52,747 bases of DNA from Hyphomonadaceae bacterium (GCA_028285145.1 JANQQC010000008.1:1-52747), one strand, 5' to 3'; shown: positions 34,778 to 44,078, numbered from the stretch's first letter. The notes: generated by a model not told the origin, from the letters alone. A program made the numbers and translations.

Positions 34778-36352
34778 CTATCGGTTTCGCTCATGCACCA
34801 GAAAGGCCTCTGTGATCCGGTCTTTCACGCGGCCGTCCTGAAAGGGAAAAGAGACAAAGAAGTCGCGGTGGGAAGAGCCCGGAAACGTGCTCAGGAGACG
34901 TTCATACCAGACGCCAGCGCGATCAAGGTCATCATTCAGCGTGTGTGATATCACCGGAATGCAGGCGTAGTGCGGGTGCACGTTCGGCGTTGCCATGACT
35001 TTTTCTGCCCAGTTCACAGCCTGATCATACTCCTCGCGAATGATGTGGGAGAAGGTGCGGACAGAGAACATCGCGCAGAGAAACGGATCGAGCGGGCTGA
35101 GTGTTAGCGCGCTGTCGATGTGTAGCTGCCCATCGTCAGCGGCCTCTGTCAGAGTATCGTTCAGCGCGATCGAATAGAGACATTGTGCATAGTTCGGCCT
35201 GATCGACAGCGTCCGGTCGAACCACATCGCGCACATTTCCCGATCGCCAGCGGCCGTATTGGCGCGTCCCATGGCGTAGTTCGCGTAGGGGTCGAGCGCA
35301 TCGATTTCGAGGCTCTTCTCTGCATGAGCGCGACACCGCGCGACGGAGGCCGCATAGTCATCGGTGTAGTGGGTTCGGGCGTTATAGTACTCTGTTGAGG
35401 AGAGAGCTGCATGAGCGCGTGCGAAGTCCGGCTCCAGTTCAATCGCGCGTTTGAATAGGCTGGCAGCCTGGTCATTGTCCGCTCGGGTGAAGCGATACAG
35501 GTGCTGCAGGCCCACATGGTAAGCACCCCAGGCATCAAGGTTCTCGGCTGGTTTCAGTCTCGCCAGGCGCGCTTCATTAAGCGGTATGTGGACTTCCAGT
35601 GCCGCCGTCACGCTGGCGGTGATCTGCTCGCGAATCTCATGTACGCCGCCCACATCGGAGCTGAATTGTTGGCTCCAGACGATTTCGGCGTTTTGTGTCT
35701 CAGCCACTTCGACAATCACACTGATTTTTCGGCCGGTAATCTCAACGAGGCCGGTCAGGCAGTAGCGGACATTCAGCTTTGCGCCGATGGCGACGATGTC
35801 CGGATCCAGCTCTCGGAACTGGAAGGACGTTCCACGCGCGATGACCTGAAGCCAACGCAGGCGTGAGAGTTCTGAAATCAGTTCATAGGGCAGGGCGTCT
35901 GCGATCGCCGCGTGAGGGCCTGCAATGCCGACCAGCCGAAAGGGAAGAATTGCAATTGATGGCTTTGTGCTCGGTGGGGCGGTTTCACCACCGACGCTTT
36001 CGGAAGGTTCAGGGATCGGTACTACGGTGGAGGACACAGTCTCGGCCTCGGTGACTTCACCGACAAACCGGAAACCTTGCCTGTGCAGTGTCTTGATGAA
36101 GCGCTGGGCCTTGCCGTCGTCGCCGATCAGGGCCCGTGCCGAGCTGATCCGGCTGTTGATGACCGAGTCGGAGACAAAGCGCCCCTTCCAGACTTCTTCG
36201 GTGAGGTCGTCCTTGGACACGACACGGTGGCGATTGTCGATCAGGAACTCCAGAAGTCTCAGGACTTGAGGCTCAGCAGCCTTTACTTCGCCGCTTTGGC
36301 GCAACTCGCGTTTTGCGAGATCCAACTCGAAATCATCGAACCGAACAATCAT
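34778..36352 (-). CDS. CadC-like winged-helix transcription regulator with TolB-like and TPR regions
   Basis: A 524-residue regulator. Residues 1-100 are an OmpR/CadC-type winged helix (FDDFELDLAKRELRQSG, then LLEFLIDNRHRVVSKDDLTEEVW, and FIKTLHRQGFRFVGEV). Residues 130-245 match the TolB-like or adenylate-cyclase-associated region (SIAILPFRLVGIAG, LPYELISELSRLRWLQVIARG). From about 250 to the end are TPR-like helices with RAIELEPDFARAHAALS and the repeated A-N-Y-A-M-G type turns. There is no membrane segment, unlike true CadC. Its start faces the tautomerase-like gene, and the shared gap has a pair of direct repeats that could be its operator. It lies just outside the right end of the island. 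Confidence 0.9.
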   Translation of the reverse strand: MIVRFDDFELDLAKRELRQSGEVKAAEPQVLRLLEFLIDNRHRVVSKDDLTEEVWKGRFVSDSVINSRISSARALIGDDGKAQRFIKTLHRQGFRFVGEVTEAETVSSTVVPIPEPSESVGGETAPPSTKPSIAILPFRLVGIAGPHAAIADALPYELISELSRLRWLQVIARGTSFQFRELDPDIVAIGAKLNVRYCLTGLVEITGRKISVIVEVAETQNAEIVWSQQFSSDVGGVHEIREQITASVTAALEVHIPLNEARLARLKPAENLDAWGAYHVGLQHLYRFTRADNDQAASLFKRAIELEPDFARAHAALSSTEYYNARTHYTDDYAASVARCRAHAEKSLEIDALDPYANYAMGRANTAAGDREMCAMWFDRTLSIRPNYAQCLYSIALNDTLTEAADDGQLHIDSALTLSPLDPFLCAMFSVRTFSHIIREEYDQAVNWAEKVMATPNVHPHYACIPVISHTLNDDLDRAGVWYERLLSTFPGSSHRDFFVSFPFQDGRVKDRITEAFLVHERNR

Positions 36353-36400
36353 GGGCGTCCCTCTTAGGGAGACTGTAGCCGAAACGCGATTAGGGATCGA

Positions 36401-36454
36401 ATCTGAAGGGTTTCAGCAGAAGAATCTCAAAACAGCTGAAATCTGAAGAGTTTC
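36401..36454. promoter_or_regulatory. Pair of 14-base direct repeats between divergent genes
   Basis: ATCTGAAGGGTTTC (36401-36414) and ATCTGAAGAGTTTC (36441-36454) match at 13 of 14 positions and are exactly 40 bases apart, about four helical turns. Winged-helix regulators often bind direct repeats. Lying between the CadC-like regulator and the tautomerase-like gene, they are candidate operator sites. Confidence 0.5.
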
Positions 36455-36550
36455 TGGACAAGCTCTGAAAGCTTGCTTCCCGGCGAACTTCTAATTGCCA
36501 GTCATCGGCTGCGGGATCGTCCGGCAGCCCAAATGAAATGGAGAAGAAGT

Positions 36551-36778
36551 ATGCCACTCGTAACTGTTGACGTGATCAAGGACGTTTTCACCCCTGCGCA
36601 AAAGCAGGACATCATCAGCGGTGTCACAGAAGCCATGATCGCCGTGGAAGGCGAGAACATGCGCGAAGTCACATGGGTCAGGATCAACGAAATCGCCGAA
36701 GGCGACTGGGCCATTGGTGGCCAGTGCTTGAAAGCATCGGACGTTCAGGCCCTGGCGGCAGGAGAAAAGGCAGCCTGA
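36551..36778 (+). CDS. Tautomerase-like protein (4-oxalocrotonate tautomerase superfamily)
   Basis: A 75-residue protein beginning [19 protein letters not shown]. After removal of methionine the N-terminal residue would be the proline that acts as base in this superfamily. [15 protein letters not shown] in the middle fits the beta-alpha-beta fold. GGAGAAG precedes the ATG; the upstream in-frame extension to 36473 covers non-coding sequence. The direct repeats and the CadC-like regulator lie upstream, so its expression may be controlled from there. The substrate is unknown. Confidence 0.85.
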   Translation: MPLVTVDVIKDVFTPAQKQDIISGVTEAMIAVEGENMREVTWVRINEIAEGDWAIGGQCLKASDVQALAAGEKAA

Positions 36779-36856
36779 CCCTCAGCTTGCCAGATTGTCT
36801 GGCCGGGGAGTTCCGATCACTTCCCGGTCAAACTATTACTTAGAGGGGGATACCCT

Positions 36857-36958
36857 ATGAAACGCATTTCTGATGCTCTGGCCTGCCTGTCACTCGTAGC
36901 CGTTGTGCTCGCAACGATCGTGTTTCCGGCCAGTTATGCTGCCATCATGATCACCTAG
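36857..36958 (+). CDS. Small membrane peptide, 33 residues
   Basis: ATG 36857 follows AGAGGGGG and encodes 33 residues ending at TAG 36956-36958. After MKRISD comes a single hydrophobic segment (ALACLSLVAVVLATIVFPA). The good ribosome-binding site and the position between the tautomerase-like and MddA-like genes, 78 and 73 bases from each, favour a real gene. It could instead be a remnant signal peptide. I do not recognise it. Confidence 0.5.
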   Translation: MKRISDALACLSLVAVVLATIVFPASYAAIMIT

Positions 36959-37031
36959 TTTCAGCGGTGCGCGTACCAAAAGGGCTTGCGCGCCACCCAC
37001 CACAATTTTTCAGACCAAAAAGGGGGACGTC

Positions 37032-37781
37032 ATGTCTCGAACCCTTATCCTTGTTTATGGGTTACTCACCTATGCGCTGTTTTTCGGCGTGTTTCTCTAT
37101 GCCATCGCCTTCCTCGGTAATTTCTATCTGCCGAACTCGATAGATGCGGCACCGACCGCACCTTTCTGGCAGGCGCTCTCTATTAACCTCGGCCTGTTAG
37201 CGCTCTTCGCCGTCCAACACAGTGTCATGGCGCGGCCTGCCTTCAAGCGGGCATGGACCCGGATCGTGCCGGAGCCCGCAGAACGCTCGACTTACGTCCT
37301 GTTCTCGAACCTCGCCATGATTGCATTCTTCGTGTTTTGGGAGCCAATGGGCGGGTCAATTTGGACGGTAACCGCCGAACCGTGGCGCTCGATTATCAAT
37401 GGCATCTATTTCCTGGGTTGGGGTGTGCTCTTTTACGCAACCTGGCTGATCAATCACTTTGATCTCTTTGGTCTTCGTCAGGTCTGGTATCACTTTCGCG
37501 GCCAGCCTCGCCCTGCACTGAAGTTTCGCGTGCCAGGCATGCACAAGCATGTCCGTCATCCGATCTATGTGGGCTGGTTGATTATCTTCTGGACAACGCC
37601 AACGATGACGGCTGCTCATTTCCTATTCGCCGTGATGACGACGGCTTACATCATCATTGCCATTCAGTTCGAGGAGAAAGACCTCGTCGACACATTTGGC
37701 GATGATTATCGTCGCTATCAAAAGGATGTCGGCATGCTTGTTCCAAAGGCGCGATCTCGCACCTCATCAGAGCCGGCTTAA
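37032..37781 (+). CDS. Membrane methyltransferase, MddA-like (NnrU/ICMT family)
   Basis: A 249-residue membrane protein with about five hydrophobic segments. The cytosolic signature of the isoprenylcysteine methyltransferase superfamily is clear: VPGMHKHVRHPIYVGWLIIF, then QFEEKDLVDTFGDDYRRYQ. NHFDLFGLRQVW and the VRHP-containing block are as I recall for MddA, which methylates methanethiol to dimethyl sulfide using S-adenosylmethionine. Related NnrU-type proteins have other or unknown roles, so MddA activity is an inference. AGGGGGAC precedes the ATG. A strong terminator follows the stop. Confidence 0.78.
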   Translation: MSRTLILVYGLLTYALFFGVFLYAIAFLGNFYLPNSIDAAPTAPFWQALSINLGLLALFAVQHSVMARPAFKRAWTRIVPEPAERSTYVLFSNLAMIAFFVFWEPMGGSIWTVTAEPWRSIINGIYFLGWGVLFYATWLINHFDLFGLRQVWYHFRGQPRPALKFRVPGMHKHVRHPIYVGWLIIFWTTPTMTAAHFLFAVMTTAYIIIAIQFEEKDLVDTFGDDYRRYQKDVGMLVPKARSRTSSEPA

Positions 37782-37800
37782 GTTGCACTTGGCCTCAATG

Positions 37801-37828
37801 AACCCGCCCGCACCTTGCCGGGCGGGTT
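37801..37828 (+). terminator. Intrinsic terminator after the MddA-like gene
   Basis: AACCCGCCCG (37801-37810) pairs perfectly with CGGGCGGGTT (37819-37828) around an eight-base loop, followed by TTCGCC. The stem is strong but the T-run short; the leading AA allows some action from the other side. Confidence 0.8.
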
Positions 37829-37921
37829 TCGCCTGCCCGTATTTCCCAACGTCAGCATTGTCTACCGCATTCGATGTCATAAGCTGTCGGCAACAAAAAA
37901 AGTCGTCAGGGGAACATCGTC

Positions 37922-40471
37922 GTGAAACTCGATATCGCAAGCACAGCCTTTCTCGCGCAACTCGCTTCCGCGGGTGGTCCACCGTTTCACGAGATGTCAG
38001 CCGAAGAGGCCCGTCTCGCCGGTGCGGGTATCTCTGACTTGCAGCCCGACGGCCCGGATATGGCGTCGGTTCGCGACGTTGAACTGACAAGCGAAGACGG
38101 TGGAGCATTCCGAGCGCGCCTGCTGACGCCGCATGAGGCTCCACGCGCTGTGTTCGTCTTTTACCATGGCGGCGGTTGGGTTCTGGGGGATATCGATCAG
38201 TACGACACGCTCGCGCGCCGGCTTGCGGAGCGAACGCGCTCCATCGTGATGATGGCGGATTACCGAAAGGCTCCGGAACACGCATTCCCAGCTGCTCCGA
38301 ACGATGCTTGGGCGGCGCTCAAATGGATCGACTCCAATATGGAGGAGGTTGCTGGCCAGCGTCTCCCAGTGATTGTTGGCGGGGATAGCGCAGGCGGCAA
38401 TCTCGCAACGGTGGTGGCGCAACGCGCCCAGAAAGAAGAAGGGCCGGAGATTGCGCTTCAGGTTCTCGTTTATCCAGTGACAGATGCTGATCTCGAAAAT
38501 GAGAGCTATCGCAATCCTGACAACCAGCTTCTTCTGAATTCAGAGCTGATGAAGTGGTTCTTCGATTTCTATGCGCCGAATAAGGAAGATCGGACAAAGC
38601 CAGAGATCTCGCCAATCCAGGCTGACGATCTGTCAGGCCTGCCGCCAACGATCCTGATCACGGCCGAGTATGATGTGCTTCGAGATGAAGGCGAGGCTTA
38701 CGCTGAAAAGCTGAAAGCGGCGGGCGTCCCGGTCGTCTTCAAGCGCTTCGAAAAGCAGATGCACAATTTCTTCGCGATGCCCGGCATTTTACCAGGTGCG
38801 GATGACGGCCTTGAATATGTCGGTGACCAGATCGATCGCCATTTCGCCAAGGCATCGGATGTTGACGCCGTTATCGTTGGGGCCGGTTTCTCTGGCATGT
38901 ATCAGTTGCACAAATTGCGTGGGCTGGGCCTCACCGCTCGTGTGATCGAAGCCGGCGATGATGTCGGCGGCACCTGGTACTGGAACAGATATCCGGGCGC
39001 GCGATGCGATATCGAAAGCATGGCTTACTCTTTCTCCTTCTCCGAAGATCTGGAGCAGGAATGGACGTGGACAGAAAAGTACTCCGCCCAGCCGGAGATC
39101 TTAAAATACGCGCAGCATGTGGCCGATCGTTTTGACCTGAAGAAGGACATCACCTTCGGCACCCGAGTTGTTCGCGCAGTCTATGACGAGGAGACGGCGC
39201 GCTGGACGGCTTACACCGATGCGGGTGAAGCGATCACGGCGCAGCACCTCATCATGGCTACGGGCTGTCTCTCAAAGGTCAAGAACATAGACATTCCGGG
39301 TAAGGATCGTTTTGTCGGCGAGACCTATGTCACAGGCCACTGGCCGCATGAGGGGGTCGACTTCACCGGAAAGAAAGTCGCCGTCATCGGGACCGGTTCT
39401 TCCGCCATCCAGTCCATTCCGTTGATCGCTGAGCAGGCCGATCATCTCACGGTGCATCAACGCACCCCAGCTTACTCTCAGCCGGCCTTCAATCGCCCTC
39501 TCGAAGATCGGGAAGTCATGGAGATGAAGGAAACATATCGCGATTACCGGGCCGCGCAGCGTGCGCACTTTGCAGGCATCCCCAATCCCGAGCGTGGTAC
39601 TGAGTCCGCTTTCGACGTTGGTGATAATGAACGCCGGGCGCGCTACGAAGACGCTTGGGAGACGGGAATTCTCACCGCGCTATCGACCTCTTTCAGTGAT
39701 CTGCAGACAAATGCAGATGCCAACGAAACGGTATCGGAGTTCATCCGCGAGAAAATTCGCGCGACCGTGAAAGACCCGGCCGTTGGCGAAGCGCTGGCTC
39801 CAAAGTCCTACCCGTTTGGGACCAAGCGCCCCTGTCTCGATACGAACTATTATGAGACCTACAATCGCGACAACGTGTCGTTGATCGACCTAACTAAGAC
39901 TCCTATCGTGGAGATAACGGAGCGGGGCATCCGCACCAGCGAAGGCGAAACGGAGTATGACGCCATCGTTTTTGCGACCGGGTTCGATGCCATGACTGGC
40001 GCGCTCACCAGCGTCGATATTCGGGGCGTGGGCAATCAGGCGCTCAGCGATAAGTGGGCGCAGGGACCTCACACATATCTTGGAATTGGCGTGGCTGGCT
40101 TCCCGAACCTCTTCACGATCACCGGGCCATCAAGCCCGTCGGTCCTCTCGAACATGATGGTTTCGATTGAGCAGCATGTCGACTGGGTATCTGACTGTAT
40201 TGAATGGATGCGGGACAATGACATCGCCGCCATCGAGCCACGCGAAGACGCCGAGGACGAATGGGCGCTGCACAATGAGCAGTTCGCGAATATGACTCTC
40301 TATCCGCAGGCGAACTCTTGGTATATCGGGGCCAACGTGCCCGGGAAGCCCCGGACCTTCATGGCCTATGTAGGCGGGACCGATGTCTATCGGCATATCT
40401 GCGATCAGATCGCCGCCGCAGGATATGAGGGTTTTGACACCGTGCCGGCAAAGCAAATCGCTGCGGAGTGA
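37922..40471 (+). CDS. Fusion of esterase (HSL-type alpha/beta hydrolase) and Baeyer-Villiger monooxygenase
   Basis: An 849-residue two-enzyme protein. Residues 1-305 are an HSL-family esterase with the oxyanion motif YHGGGW, the nucleophile S156 in GGDSAGGN, the acid in EYDVLRDEG and the histidine in KQMHNFFAM. Residues 313-849 are a type I Baeyer-Villiger monooxygenase, with VGAGFSGMYQLHKL and DVGGTWYWNRYPGARCD for FAD, and VIGTGSSAIQSIP for NADPH. The fingerprint FxGxxxHxxxWP reads FVGETYVTGHWP (residues 464-475): the usual histidine at 470 is valine, with a histidine at 473 instead. The logic is that the second half makes an ester or lactone from a ketone and the first half hydrolyses it. 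It starts at GTG 37922 with AGGGGAA upstream. Confidence 0.93.
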   Translation: MKLDIASTAFLAQLASAGGPPFHEMSAEEARLAGAGISDLQPDGPDMASVRDVELTSEDGGAFRARLLTPHEAPRAVFVFYHGGGWVLGDIDQYDTLARRLAERTRSIVMMADYRKAPEHAFPAAPNDAWAALKWIDSNMEEVAGQRLPVIVGGDSAGGNLATVVAQRAQKEEGPEIALQVLVYPVTDADLENESYRNPDNQLLLNSELMKWFFDFYAPNKEDRTKPEISPIQADDLSGLPPTILITAEYDVLRDEGEAYAEKLKAAGVPVVFKRFEKQMHNFFAMPGILPGADDGLEYVGDQIDRHFAKASDVDAVIVGAGFSGMYQLHKLRGLGLTARVIEAGDDVGGTWYWNRYPGARCDIESMAYSFSFSEDLEQEWTWTEKYSAQPEILKYAQHVADRFDLKKDITFGTRVVRAVYDEETARWTAYTDAGEAITAQHLIMATGCLSKVKNIDIPGKDRFVGETYVTGHWPHEGVDFTGKKVAVIGTGSSAIQSIPLIAEQADHLTVHQRTPAYSQPAFNRPLEDREVMEMKETYRDYRAAQRAHFAGIPNPERGTESAFDVGDNERRARYEDAWETGILTALSTSFSDLQTNADANETVSEFIREKIRATVKDPAVGEALAPKSYPFGTKRPCLDTNYYETYNRDNVSLIDLTKTPIVEITERGIRTSEGETEYDAIVFATGFDAMTGALTSVDIRGVGNQALSDKWAQGPHTYLGIGVAGFPNLFTITGPSSPSVLSNMMVSIEQHVDWVSDCIEWMRDNDIAAIEPREDAEDEWALHNEQFANMTLYPQANSWYIGANVPGKPRTFMAYVGGTDVYRHICDQIAAAGYEGFDTVPAKQIAAE

Positions 40472-40474
40472 GCC

Positions 40475-42403
40475 TCAGCGATTGCCGATCCAGATCGGCG
40501 ATGACCAGGCCATCTCCGTCACGGTCGGCTCGACACCGGGCGGCGGGCTTCGGCCCAGACGCAGGCTGTCAAAGGTGGACCATCGGCAGGTCGGGTTCTG
40601 GATGACCCGGACATAGTAAAAGGCGGATTGATCGGCCCGGTAGTTGTCGTCTGTCCAAAGCGTTCGGAGTTCGCTGGCACCTTGGTTGGGGTCGGTGGAG
40701 CAGTCTGAAAGATCGACAGTAGCGGACGTGGCAGCGCAGCGCATAGTTTCTGGATCGACCGCGCGCCCGTCGCTGCAAATAACATCCTGAACCAGTTCCT
40801 TGGTTTCGCCGTCCTCAAGCCAGCCCTTGATCACCTGCACTCGGTCCAAAGGCGCATCCAACGGGTCCCGAGTTGCCCAAATTAGAAAGGATGGCGTTGC
40901 ACCGGGATTACTCTCAAGGCGTCCACCCATAGGCAAACCGTCTCGGTAGGCGATTTCCAGAGCGTTGACGCTGTCTGTGATCGCGTCTTCGAAGTCAAAG
41001 CTGCCAAAGAAACGAAGCCGAATGCGTGTGCCGCTTGTCGCATAGACTTCCTTGTTCTGCATCGCTTCGAAGAGGGCGTCCCGGGTGTTCTCTTCAGCCC
41101 AGACCACCGCCAGCCCGCCGGGGTTTTGCTTGATGGGGGCTCTTGGTCCGGCGCGTCCGCCCAACCGTCTTTTTGCAGGAGCTGTGCGCAGTCCTGAACT
41201 CCCGCGATAATCCCACTCTTCAGCATCCCCGGGATTGGAGTTATGCGCGTCTGTGCTCCCGATCATGCCAAAGTCGAGTGGATTGATCCCGAGTTCGGCT
41301 TCCAGTCTTAGGCCTTCCCTTAAGCCATCCCGCGCCATCGATGTGGGGAAGATACAACCGGTCTTCTGGCCTTCCTCGCAACGACGCAGGAACTGCTCGA
41401 AGCCGCATTCTTCGTCGGTCGTTCCGAACCCAACGCTGCATTCAGAGTTGCCCTTGATCTGGAACATTTCGACCAGCGGCTCGACACGGTCTCGGACAGC
41501 CCAGTCATCCTCCGTATAGAGATCGCCATCAATGGTCTGGCCTGCAAAAGCCAATCCCCAGCTCTTGTTGGGGTTGTGAGGAATGGTCAGGAACTCGCAC
41601 GGTGCCTGACAGTTCGCCATCAACTGATCCCAGAGATCGAGCTCGGTTAGTGCATGAAAAGCGGAAATGGCGTGACCGGGAACATCGCTGCTCCTGAATA
41701 CAACATTGCGATGGATTTTCCCGGCATCGGGAAGCGGAGGAGAATACTCATAGGCAGCAAAAGTTGTGAACTCTCCGGGTTCATTGTGCTGATCTGCTGC
41801 GGCGACCGTTTCTGCCCAGGTCTCTTCGGCGAAGCGTTGCTCCTTTTCAGGGTCTTGCAGAAGTTCCCCTAGCATTGAGACCGGTGGGCGCTTCTGCCCT
41901 TCATTTCTCAGCTCAAGGAACAGCTTGGCGTCTGGACGCTCAAATCGACCGCAAAGAACGACCGCCGCCTCTGTCAGGTCCGGGTCTTCACAAGATTGCC
42001 GGAGACCGAAACCCTCAGCGTGATCGGTGACGGCGGTAAAATCGAGCGGTCGGGTCAGTTGAATGATCTCACCAGCTGCATTCCTGACAGGTTCGCCCTT
42101 TGCAACGCGATATGTCTCATCCAGCGAGAGCCGGTTGCCGAAAATGTACGCATCGAAAGAGAGTTCTGAATGAACGTGTAGATCACCGAAGTATGCGTTC
42201 TTGAGGGGATTGGCAGCCTGATACTCTGCAGGTTGTGGCGAGGCGACCGGGAACGCTGCTTCGTCCTGGGCGGCGACGTCCTGTTCCAACTGGGCGAGTC
42301 GTTCATCGCTGATCAGCGGCGCGTTCAGCCGGTTTTGGACGACGAGATACGCGATGCCGACGAGAACCAGGAGCAAAGCGCCCAGACCTGTGATCCACTT
42401 CAT
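40475..42403 (-). CDS. DUF3604 family protein, PHP-like metal site
   Basis: A 642-residue protein with an N-terminal membrane anchor or signal sequence (GLGALLLVLVGIAYLVV). DUF3604 proteins begin, as here, with NAYFGDLHVHSELSFDA and then FTAVTDHAEGFGLRQ. These histidine and aspartate motifs resemble the metal site of PHP-family phosphoesterases. Later GSTDAHNSNPG and RIRLRFFGSFDF are also family features. The product is probably in the periplasm or on the membrane. Its catalytic role is not known to me. It converges on the esterase-BVMO gene with three bases between stop codons. Confidence 0.88.
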   Translation of the reverse strand: MKWITGLGALLLVLVGIAYLVVQNRLNAPLISDERLAQLEQDVAAQDEAAFPVASPQPAEYQAANPLKNAYFGDLHVHSELSFDAYIFGNRLSLDETYRVAKGEPVRNAAGEIIQLTRPLDFTAVTDHAEGFGLRQSCEDPDLTEAAVVLCGRFERPDAKLFLELRNEGQKRPPVSMLGELLQDPEKEQRFAEETWAETVAAADQHNEPGEFTTFAAYEYSPPLPDAGKIHRNVVFRSSDVPGHAISAFHALTELDLWDQLMANCQAPCEFLTIPHNPNKSWGLAFAGQTIDGDLYTEDDWAVRDRVEPLVEMFQIKGNSECSVGFGTTDEECGFEQFLRRCEEGQKTGCIFPTSMARDGLREGLRLEAELGINPLDFGMIGSTDAHNSNPGDAEEWDYRGSSGLRTAPAKRRLGGRAGPRAPIKQNPGGLAVVWAEENTRDALFEAMQNKEVYATSGTRIRLRFFGSFDFEDAITDSVNALEIAYRDGLPMGGRLESNPGATPSFLIWATRDPLDAPLDRVQVIKGWLEDGETKELVQDVICSDGRAVDPETMRCAATSATVDLSDCSTDPNQGASELRTLWTDDNYRADQSAFYYVRVIQNPTCRWSTFDSLRLGRSPPPGVEPTVTEMAWSSPIWIGNR

Positions 42404-42489
42404 AATCAGCCCTCCCGCAGCAGTACGCGCTCCGAGCCTAGTCCCCGGTGAGGCGTGCCGCTAGAGGAAGACCGTCCGGGTCAGGTGCT

Positions 42490-43260
42490 TTAGAAATTTA
42501 CCCGACTTGAAACAGCCCCATCCACGATGAGGTTTGAGCCAGTCGTGTAGGAGGATTTCGGGCTCGCGAGGAAGACGGCTGCATCGGCGATTTCCTGTGG
42601 TGTCGCGCAGCGTCCCGTCGGGTTTCTGGAGTTCGCCTGCTCGAAGAACTCAGGCATGTTGGTTTTGACCGTGTGCCAGATGCCGCCTTCGAAAAAGACC
42701 ATTCCTGGCGAGACGACATTCACCCGAACGCCTTTGGACGCGTGCTCACGGGCGAGCCCCTTGGCCATGTGAATGAGGGTCGCCTTGATGGGACCGTAGG
42801 AGTCGGCGCGGTCGGCCTGCGCGGCTGAAACGGAGGCAATGATCACGAAGGCCGCGTCGCCGTTCGCTTCGGCTGACTTTGTCAGGAAGGGCGAGGCGGC
42901 CTCGAACGCATTGACCGCACCCAGGACATCCAGCTGAAAGTTCTGCTCCCATGCCGCCGGATCATTTCCCTGGGCCATGGCACCTGCATTGGAGACGAGA
43001 ATATCGATCGAGCCGAGTGTTTCGCCGGCGCTGGTAATCCAGCTTTTAAGCGCCTCACCATCGGTGACGTCGACAGATGCACCTGTTGCTGTCACGCCGG
43101 TTTTGGCGAGGTCGGCTACGGCCGCGTCGACTTGCTCGGCATTGCGAGCGCAGATGGCGACGTTTGCACCTTCACCCGCCAGTGTGTCGGCAATTGCTCT
43201 GCCGATGCCGCGTGTTCCGCCGAGAATGACGGCGTTCTTTCCCTTGAGACCAAGATCCAC
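42490..43260 (-). CDS. Short-chain dehydrogenase/reductase (SDR)
   Basis: A 256-residue classical SDR. The cofactor motif is ILGGTRGIGRAI, then NAG at LVSNAGAM, the catalytic serine in IIASVSAAQ, and YxxxK in DSYGPIKA. The C-terminal FLASPKSSYTTGSNLIVDGA is standard. It should use NAD(P)H to interconvert an alcohol and ketone. The DCC-family gene lies upstream on the same strand with an 87-base gap. The substrate is unknown. Confidence 0.93.
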   Translation of the reverse strand: MDLGLKGKNAVILGGTRGIGRAIADTLAGEGANVAICARNAEQVDAAVADLAKTGVTATGASVDVTDGEALKSWITSAGETLGSIDILVSNAGAMAQGNDPAAWEQNFQLDVLGAVNAFEAASPFLTKSAEANGDAAFVIIASVSAAQADRADSYGPIKATLIHMAKGLAREHASKGVRVNVVSPGMVFFEGGIWHTVKTNMPEFFEQANSRNPTGRCATPQEIADAAVFLASPKSSYTTGSNLIVDGAVSSRVNF

Positions 43261-43347
43261 GTTTATCTCCCTTGTGCCTGCTGCTCGGGTTGAGCGGGCT
43301 CGCTATGGTTGTTGTAGATGTTCAGCGTGGTGGCAAGCGATCTGCGA

Positions 43348-43788
43348 TCAGGCGGATTTTGGGTTTGGCGGCTCTTCGCTGCTCCGCTGGCCAAATAGCG
43401 CCGATTGAATTCGAGGGCGCAGTGGCAGGAACAGATCGTAGGCCTTGTTCAGGATCCATTTCAGCGGCTGGACGCTGAAAAGGTGACCCAGCCAGCGAAA
43501 TGCCGGCAGCTCTCTCCAGAGGGCCGCGAAAGCTGCGCCGCCGTCGATCACTTCACCGTCTGCCGTTTGAACATGGAATCGCGCCATCGCGGCCTCACAG
43601 GACAGATTTGGAGCCACATTGTCGGTCGCTTCAGACACGTCGACCCAGTTTATCTGGTGCGCGCCGCGCCGCCGTTTATAGAAGTCGATCTCGCGGCGGC
43701 ACATCGGGCAGGAGCCGTCATAGAAGACGCTCAGAGATGCAGTCTCCGTTTGGCCGGCAGGCGAGAGGGGGTCAACGATAGTGTTCAT
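43348..43788 (-). CDS. DCC family thiol-disulfide oxidoreductase-like protein
   Basis: A small protein of the DCC/DUF393 family. The signature [20 protein letters not shown] holds the DxxCxxC motif, and the C-terminal region has [24 protein letters not shown] as in relatives. I start at ATG 43788 (146 residues); ATG 43824 or 43851 would add 12-21 residues, and no start has a clear ribosome-binding site. Family members are thought to be thioredoxin-like redox proteins, but their roles are poorly known. It faces tRNA-Arg, which is on the same strand just upstream. Confidence 0.85.
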   Translation of the reverse strand: MNTIVDPLSPAGQTETASLSVFYDGSCPMCRREIDFYKRRRGAHQINWVDVSEATDNVAPNLSCEAAMARFHVQTADGEVIDGGAAFAALWRELPAFRWLGHLFSVQPLKWILNKAYDLFLPLRPRIQSALFGQRSSEEPPNPKSA

Positions 43789-43871
43789 ATACAATGACTT
43801 AGGCCGTCGCAGTGGTTTCGCCATGGCCGGATCGTCGCGGCCTGTGCCCACAGGGTTTGCGAGAGAAAGTC

Positions 43872-43948
43872 TGGCGCACCCAAGAGGATTCGAACCTCTG
43901 ACCTCTGCCTTCGGAGGGCAGCGCTCTATCCAGCTGAGCTATGGGTGC
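43872..43948 (-). tRNA. tRNA-Arg (anticodon CCG)
   Basis: On the minus strand, a 77-base tRNA runs from GCACCCA to TGGGTGC-G-CCA with encoded CCA. The anticodon stem CTGCC/GGCAG encloses CTCCGAA, giving anticodon CCG for CGG codons. The D arm (GCTCAGCTGGATAGAGC) and T arm (AGAGG-TTCGAAT-CCTCT) are regular. Confidence 0.96.
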
Positions 43949-44078
43949 GTAACAGCGCGGTATTACGGGATGTCGCTCGGTGGTGCAATCGTTGAAAGCT
44001 GAGACGGGTTGAGCACCGGCACCAATAAGGACAGTCTGCGCGCCAAACAGCATGTCATGCACGAATGAGGATGATCAT

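Noticed and set aside
36787..36801. GCCAGATTGTCTGGC hairpin as terminator of the tautomerase gene
   Set aside because: The stem is short and is followed by a G-rich run, not a T-run.
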